From the NCBI GenBank assembly GCA_018296165.2, contig JACKQL020000025.1, forward strand, positions 558,001-622,000: a stretch of 64,000 nucleotides of DNA, read 5' to 3'. The position numbers and the translations under genes are program-made. Below the pieces are notes generated by a model, which did no database searches, was not told where the DNA came from, and was given only the letters and a program-made list of their open reading frames with translations. This stretch comes from Termitomyces sp. T153 (lineage: Eukaryota > Basidiomycota > Agaricomycetes > Agaricales > Lyophyllaceae). Below are positions 58,129-64,000 of the stretch, in pieces; position 1 is the first letter of the stretch; every line of letters starts with the position of its first letter.

Positions 58129-58980
58129 CTACTTGTCATGCTCTGGGCTGAAGCCAGTGTATCTCACAAGGTACTGCCAACCCCACCCACACTGCCTCAA
58201 CTCCACAATCTTCTCAACAAAATAGTTGTTACAGCCTGTATTAGAGGCAAAAACTGGTTGAGGTTCAGGGGCTTTGCATGACAGAAACAATTTACCATTG
58301 TTTTCACAAAAATGAAGTAGTTTTGAGGTATGATATTGCACAAACTGTTCCTTGTGTCATGGCACAAAAACTATGACATTGGACAATTCCCAATAAATGG
58401 CAGTAATACAATAAGGCCCATCATACCAGGGCATGAAATTGACAGCCTGGTGCTGGTTGTCTCAGGTGGAACCCAGAACATATTTGCTGACCTTAAATGG
58501 GAAGTCATTAGACCTAGACTTGTTGGTCTGAGCCACCTGCTGAATCTTTGCCTGAAGTAAGTTATCCTGTGCATCAGCTGTATCTACCCCAAGCCACTCA
58601 ATAACCTCCCTTGCAGATAGTTTGTCTGCATCTGCAATGGGACTGGGGGTGACCAGGGGAGGCACAATATGCAGACTTCAACCAAGATGCACTGATCACA
58701 ATCACAGACAATGTCAGGAGGCAACCCATTTTTGCAGTACCAGTGCTCAAAGAAGAACAAGTCAGCCAGCTCCACTGCAGACAGGTTCATGTGTGTGGGC
58801 ACAATTCTAATGTGAGAGTGTAGTTGGTTGGTAATAGACAGAATACAATTGAATGTGAGAGTGTAGTTGGTTGGTAATAGACAGAATACAATTGTGAGAG
58901 TAGTAGTTGGTTGGTAATAGACAGAATACAATTGAACCCATCATCTTTGGGCAGAGGGCCAATGAAGTCCATTGCCACTG
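58129..58980 (-). pseudogene. Chromovirus (Gypsy) integrase and chromodomain fragment
   Basis: The minus strand reads VAMDFIGPLPKDDGFNCILS at the right end, then VPTHMNLSAVELADLF and HWYCKNGLPPDIVC. Leftward follow the integrase C-terminal part (LLQAKIQQVAQTNKSRSNDF, FKVSKYVLGST) and a chromodomain, YFVEKIVELRQCGWGWQYLV, at 58145-58215. Stops and frameshifts are present. The fragment is cut at 58980 by an LTR. Confidence 0.8.
58808..58935. repeat. Three tandem ~42-bp repeats within integrase
   Basis: Three near-identical units containing TAGTTGGTTGGTAATAGACA then GAATACAATTG occur in a row. The unit derives from the integrase sequence encoding CILSITNQL, so it arose by local duplication in the decayed element. 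Unit lengths of about 43, 41 and 42 bp shift the frame. Confidence 0.88.
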
Positions 58981-59136
58981 TGTAACAGTTGGTTACAGGT
59001 GAGCCTCAGTCCCTAGTAAGTGCACATGACTTGATCTTATAGTTAAAAAGGTGACTACACATAGTGGTAAGGACAAAGAACAGGGGGTGGCTGTGCTACT
59101 CAGTCCAAAATAGACCAGAGGGCCCAGTCTGTTACA
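58981..59136 (-). repeat. LTR (156 bp) joined to a polypurine tract
   Basis: The unit has inverted ends TGTAACAG...CTGTTACA. On its right side is TACCCCCCTTTAG, whose complement is a polypurine tract, so this is the 3' LTR of a minus-strand element whose interior starts at 59137. The partner LTR is not visible in the window. It interrupts the chromovirus integrase at 58980. Confidence 0.65.
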
Positions 59137-59540
59137 TACCCCCCTTTAGATTGTGTCCACAATCTTGAGCAGTGAATCCAATCTCAACCAGAAAGAGAAA
59201 AAAAATTCTGGAGGCTCACTAGTGCCATGTTGATAGTTTGCTGAGTTGTGTTGTCCTCCACTCCATAGCCACTCCATCCTCCCCTCCCATGTGCCCTCCA
59301 AAATCTTATCTTGGGTTCCATCCATGTCCCTCCCCCTCCAAGGAAAAAAAGAGAGGGAAGATCCATGAAATAAGGTAGGCAGTGCAGTGGGTGGGTGGAT
59401 GAATAAGGAGTGACCAATCACAGAAAGGATATCAAAAGAAACATTCACATTTTCAGGACATGGATGGGGAAAAAGCAGAGTGGAAAGCAGCAGTGACCAG
59501 CCACTGGACATGTCAATCCTTGAGCAAACAGACAAAAGTC
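59137..59540 (-). pseudogene. Probable C-terminal end of an LTR-element polyprotein
   Basis: An open stretch of 129 residues on the minus strand ends at 59146, just before the polypurine tract, the position of a retroelement C-terminus. Internal sequence such as GTQDKILEGTWEGRMEWL does not identify a domain. The assignment rests on position only. From 59540 to 59760 nothing is recognised. Confidence 0.35.
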
Positions 59541-59764
59541 TGAAATTATGCAGAGGCCTCCACCCTCAAACACCACACTAATGTGTGCCTAATGCCAAGG
59601 AATCACTGCAGAAGGCAAGTGTGAGGCACATCTGCAACAGACAAAGTTCTAACCCCATCAAATCAGGCACAGGCCTCCTCAGAATAATGCCACTCAAGGT
59701 ATGAGGCTCAGATGCAACAAAAATGAGTTATAGTTAATTGTATCAAGAGTCAACAAGGCAAGGA

Positions 59765-60260
59765 TGGATAGCCAGGATATAGGTTAAAAAGTGGAATATT
59801 TTCATGTCCCATGCAATGCACATAGGGAGGTGCCAGGCCAAGGCACCACAGCAAAGAATCCAAGATACTGGACCAGATACTGAACAGTGACAAATGGTAT
59901 GGGTAAGAATGGGAAAGGGTGGTAAAGCAAACCAGAAACAGCTTAGAAGAACCTTGGAACATGGGTTCAGCAAGAACAGAGTCATGGGGTGGGGTGGTGG
60001 GGGTGATGAATGATGATGATGGTGTTGAGCAAGAACCATGATTTGGATTGGTGAAAAACCAGGTATCACTGGAAAGCAGTGGTTGACATGAGTCCAGCAG
60101 TGCAAGGATTGAGGCAAACAGTCTGTGGTTGATGTTTGGAATGATGATGACAGCACTGAGAGGGAACCATTGCTTGAAATGGTACAAAACTAGGTATTGC
60201 CAAGCAGCACTGGTCAAGGCAAGTCCAATGGTGCTAGAATCAAGGGAAACAGTCCTGCAG
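59765..60260 (-). repeat. Dispersed repeat R1, copy 2
   Basis: Reverse-complement match to 31640-32075, with more of the internal ~105-bp repetition preserved. It shares GAACCCATGTTCCAAGGTTC and CACCTCCCTATGTGCATTGC. It is open for over 200 residues on the minus strand, but composition and lack of motifs argue against a real protein. Confidence 0.6.
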
Positions 60261-60417
60261 ATCACAAGGTATTGGTGAATCAATGTTTGAGCACAACATT
60301 GAACATAGAGCATGTAGGAGTGGGTGTGTGAGGGTAATCTAGGTATCAAAAAAAGTCCTGGAGATGAGGGAAAGAAGGTGCAAAAAGAACTGAGGCAAAC
60401 CAAGCACTTCTTCCCAA

Positions 60418-61599
60418 TGTCAGGTTCCACTGACCACAGGGGCTCAGCTACACTGGGCAAATCCTTACTAGGTGGATGTGATTCCCTGCACTGATAACTG
60501 GGCACTTGGAGAGGGTCTAAGCATGGGGGACTTGGGAGGGCAATCAATGGAGAGTGATCTGAACAAGTCTGGGGTGGTCTGGAGGGGTTTAGGACAAGTT
60601 GCAGGGAAAGGGATCAGACTTGATGGAGGTGTCAGGTACTGGTCTGGAGCAAGTATTAGAGGTGTGGGCAAATGGAGGCTATGCAAGTGATAGGAGCAGG
60701 GCCAGAGTTTGATGGAGGATCAACAGAGGTTGATAGCTTTCAGAGCTGAGCAATTAGCAAGGTCTGGAGTTGGTTTAAAGAGTGTTGGAGTTTGTAATCA
60801 TAAGTGCAGAGTTCATAAAGGCATTGAAGCTGAAAGGACTTGAGCACAGTAATGGAAATGGAGTCAGACAAGATGAGATGGAGTCAAGACAAGATTGAGA
60901 TGAGAATGAAATCAGATTCAAGTGGAGATACAAAACAATAATGAGAACAATAATGGAAATAGAGATGAGACAAGACTGGGAGACTGAGATAAGACTGGGA
61001 GACTGAGATAAGACTGGGAGACTGAGAGAAGAGGAAACATAACACAGAATACAAAACACAAGATAGAAACAATCAGACCATAGGTAACATTAAGCAGATA
61101 ATATCAAGACTGGAGTATGAGGAGCTACTCTACAACTTGTATACTGACTACTGGAGAGCTCTGGGGGACAGTGGGTGTGGTGGTGGGGCTTGACAGAGTT
61201 GCACAGAGTCAACAGGTGTCATTTGTGATCAGGGGATGAGCCACAGTGATATTCTGATGGGATCAGTTGAGGACATGGGCCATTCCAAGGTTGTTGTGAT
61301 GCTCTGGGGTTGGTTGGGCTGACTAGGGGGAGGAGTTGGTGACATGCAGCAGAGTCAGGAACAACAGGGGAGTGTCCTAGGGGCTCAGAAGAGCCAAGGG
61401 AAGCATTGACAGCTGCAGAGAAGACATCAGAGTTAGCCAAGGGGCCATTGGGGTTTGCCAGAGAAGTGTCTTAGTTACCTGGGGTGGGTGTTGAGGGTGT
61501 ACAATGATTGGGGGAGTTTGATGGGGCATTGGGGGGAAACTCTGGGGAAGTGAGTGGGTTGGTAACAATGTTTGGGGGTCCAGGGAGTGGGTCGTGACA
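60418..61599 (-). mobile_element. Solo LTR, family L1, copy 4 (CpG-decayed)
   Basis: An 1182-bp TGTCA...TGACA unit with a perfect target duplication CCCAA (60413-60417 and 61600-61604). It is colinear with copies 1 and 3, but CpGs are mostly TpG or CpA (GGCGGGCG becomes GGTGGATG). It contains three copies of the ~19-bp GGGAGACTGAGATA minisatellite at about 60976-61024. Confidence 0.9.
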
Positions 61600-61604
61600 C
61601 CCAA

Positions 61605-62437
61605 GATATGACCCAATGTCTCCTAATGACATCCACCTCTTATCCTCAGACACATCCCATCCATCCTAAGACCTTCTCCAAACTGGGCATCTGGTATGGT
61701 CAATGAGAATGTCTGTAATTGTTCACCCATCTTAACAGCACCATGAGGTCTTCCTTGAATATGATAAATGCAGGAAACACATGAGGAGACAATGATGGCC
61801 TGATCCTCCCTGCATCCAAATGTTATTGAATCAGCATCTGGATTGCCTCTCTATACTGACAAGGACACTGGCATGAGTGGAATAAAATCTTGATATACAC
61901 ATCAGCTGAATCTGATTTCAGATGAATCTCTGCATAAACATCATCTGGTAACATGTCAGCATGAGGAATAGGCTCAAAGATATCCTTGTATTGTCCTTTC
62001 AATGCTGAGTCACATTTTACCAGCACTTTCTCTGCCACCAAAGTCTCAACCCACTGACAAGCCACAGCCACCACATTCACCAGCACAACATCCTCAAACA
62101 AGCATTCATGTGTCATGCACTCATAATGCTGCACACACACAAACTTCAATTTGTCAAGCATCAATTTACAGTCCACTCTCACCTGCTGCATGAATTCTTT
62201 CAGACATTTGCAAGGTGGAGCTGGTAGTCTACAGGGTTTTGGATTAAGCAGGTTGTAACCACTATTATTAGCTATATATGAATCTAGTTCACAGTCTACA
62301 AGAATTCTATCTTTCCTCAGCCATGGCAAGCTCAATATCATGGGCACACACAGTCTGTCTGCAACAAGAGTGACAATCATTTGAGAGGTCCATTGTCCAT
62401 CTTTGGAAGACACAGCCAGTTTAATGTAACATGACAA
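61605..62437 (-). pseudogene. Gypsy protease end and RT start
   Basis: An open 204-residue stretch carries the protease C-terminal motif VPMILSLPWLRKDRILVDCE, a long linker, the pre-RT motif YKDIFEPIPHADMLPDDVYA, and the RT opening (QYREAIQMLIQ then HLDAGRIRPS, VLLRWVNNYR) across stops. It is cut off at about 61605 by the solo LTR, and RT does not continue on the other side. The pattern is that of mushroom Gypsy polyproteins. Confidence 0.8.
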
Positions 62438-62548
62438 TAGAGTAACAGTGCAGGGTTGATTTGATTTTGCAAGTGCAACAGAGATGCATTCAGGATTTTT
62501 TAATTCAAAGGTTTGGAGCCCAAGCTTATTGACTAATTGTTAGCAGAG

Positions 62549-63864
62549 TCATAGTCCATAGTCCACTTTGTCATCACCATGGCAAGGCAAGTCTCTCATA
62601 AACACTGCTGCAACAGTGTCCTTCTCCACCTCCCAAGTTGTTGCAGCCACCACTTTGGCTTTGGAGTCCCCAGACAATGTCAACCCAGACATGTTTGCAG
62701 ATGCAGGTTTGGGTGGTTTCCATCCCTGAAGGATCTTTGGCATTCCTGGTAATGGCCCCTCCTCTTAGCAATCACTCAAAAAGTGGCCTGCATCAGGGTT
62801 GCAACAATTATAACAGCCTTTTATTGCCTTGAGATATTTGCATTCCAAATCTGTCAATCTAGGTGTTCACTTTGAGCTGCTCACAGGCTTCAACATTTGT
62901 CCTGTGTTGCTATTACCATTCCCCCTGCTCTTCTTTGCCACCAGTGCATTCCTCCCATGCAATGTGGTCAGGGCTTGGCACTTTCTGATTGAGTCATCTG
63001 TCTCCTCCTAGATCTGTTTCAGCTCCCTCTGATGTTTCTGGTTGCACACATCCAATGCATAAACAAATTTCTTCAGATCTTCTTCCTTATAAACTCCCTC
63101 TTCATCTGTGCAATGGCCAAGGTCATTGTTGATACCCACTTTCAAGTGGTTGTAAATTTGTTTATCATTAAAAAACTTGGGGTGGCCCTTCAGCATCAAG
63201 TTATGGGAGCACAGCTCCTGGTAGAAGTCCCACATGGACTTCTCACCCTGCTTCAAGTTCAGTATGTCACAGCATGTGCACTGCTGCCAGCCTTCCCAAA
63301 GATAATGTTTCCCAATGTTGTCTATGAAATTATTGAATGAGAGCTTGCACAGCTCTCCAAGGTTACTGTCCACATAATCTGCACTGCACAGGTCATGAAA
63401 GCAGGTGCTCATGGTCTCCACTTGCTTGCTTGCAGGGATCTTCTTCACATAGAAATAGCTATGACAAACCCTTGCAAACTCAAACAAAGTCTTTGGTTGC
63501 ATTGCAGAGTCCCTGCATTTAGCATTAGCAGTTTAGGTCCAGAGGGTATTTCAAGCATGGTGTCACCAGTTTTTGACATAGCAACAGAGTATTCAGAAAC
63601 CAGCCTAGTAGGAGTCAAGTCTGAAGATGAAGAGTCCAAGTCTGAGCTATTCAAGCCTGAGGAATCCAAGTCCAATCTATGAGAAGAATTTGTTGTTGTT
63701 GGGTGAGGGGAGTCAATGGCAATGGAACTTTGGCAACATTGGGTTGCATCCTTACCCACCATTATGAGTGTAAGGTGGAAATGTATGGTTTGATTGCTTT
63801 GGCATTTGTTCCAGCAGATTGGCCTCTTCAAGGTGCTGCAGTAGGGACACATCAGCAAGCCCAT
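62549..63864 (-). pseudogene. Gypsy gag with zinc knuckle
   Basis: A 164-residue open block at 63008-63502 (FARVCHSYFYVKKI, MWDFYQELCSHNLMLKGHP) is the capsid-like core. A preceding part at 63520-63864 is Ser/Asp-rich with LLMLNAGTL. A knuckle-like CYNCCNPDAGHFLSDC lies at about 62770-62815, having two more residues between Cys2 and His than the standard CCHC motif. Upstream of the protease region in the same strand, so it is one element with 61605-62437. Confidence 0.75.
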
Positions 63865-64000
63865 CTACCTGAATATATGCAGGTTTAACTATTGATATAA
63901 AAACTGGCCCCCACTTGCAGAAGCAGACTCTGAATTAGGATGCCCCATGGGAATACCTGGAGGCAAAAACTAAAATGGATCATTGTTCTCAATTAATGTG

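Noticed and set aside
59750..60547. 265-residue minus-strand ORF
   Set aside because: It runs through dispersed repeat R1 and into the solo LTR, and the R1 copy at 31640 does not preserve the frame.

Overview
This window looks like a nuclear contig from a transposon-rich mushroom-forming basidiomycete (Agaricomycetes). The evidence is densely spliced genes with introns of about 48-65 bp, a mushroom-type sesquiterpene synthase remnant, orthologues of ATG12 and the AMPK/Snf1 beta subunit, nuclear tRNA-Glu genes with introns at position 37/38, and many Ty3/Gypsy, Ty1/Copia, DIRS-like and Helitron fragments. No bacterial, plasmid, phage or organelle features were seen. The species cannot be named from the sequence.

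The window alternates between two kinds of DNA. Repeat blocks (about 1-23.6 kb, 31.25-51.7 kb and 57-64 kb) have almost no CpG and their coding remnants are full of stops, many of the CGA to TGA type. Gene islands (23.6-31.25 kb and 51.7-57 kb) have normal CpG content. Two young solo LTRs (5590-6815 and 33571-34562) sit inside CpG-poor repeats but are themselves CpG-rich. The same LTR family occurs in CpG-decayed form at 17921 and 60418.

Repeat block 1 (1-23.6 kb) holds unrecognised and WD40-like coding remnants, a solo LTR, Gypsy copy A (8.4-14.9 kb, + strand), a decayed minus-strand Gypsy RT region (15.1-17.9 kb), a truncated LTR, a RNase H/integrase fragment facing a protease fragment, and another RNase H/integrase fragment. 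Gene island 1 holds a 5'-truncated sesquiterpene synthase, a cluster of tRNA-like repeats, ATG12 (-), a tRNA-Glu gene in the 234-bp gap, the AMPK beta subunit (+), and five more tRNA-Glu genes or pseudogenes on the minus strand.

Repeat block 2 holds a DIRS-like element (-) split by a solo LTR with an AGCCA target duplication. It also holds a minus-strand Copia element split by an 11.7-kb Gypsy element B (37223-48895, 209-216 bp LTRs, AAGAG duplication). Element B carries gag, protease, RT, RNase H, integrase and, downstream on the same strand, a further decayed reading region of about 3.4 kb that I do not recognise. A Helitron helicase fragment with palindromic tandem repeats follows. Gene island 2 contains an intact, heavily spliced, secreted type-B carboxylesterase/lipase (14 exons, 548 aa). 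Repeat block 3 contains a chromodomain integrase, an LTR, a dispersed repeat, a solo LTR and a Gypsy gag/protease region.

The functional genes therefore cover nutrient and energy signalling (AMPK beta), autophagy (ATG12), translation (tRNA-Glu) and secreted ester hydrolysis. Everything else is mobile DNA in several stages of decay.
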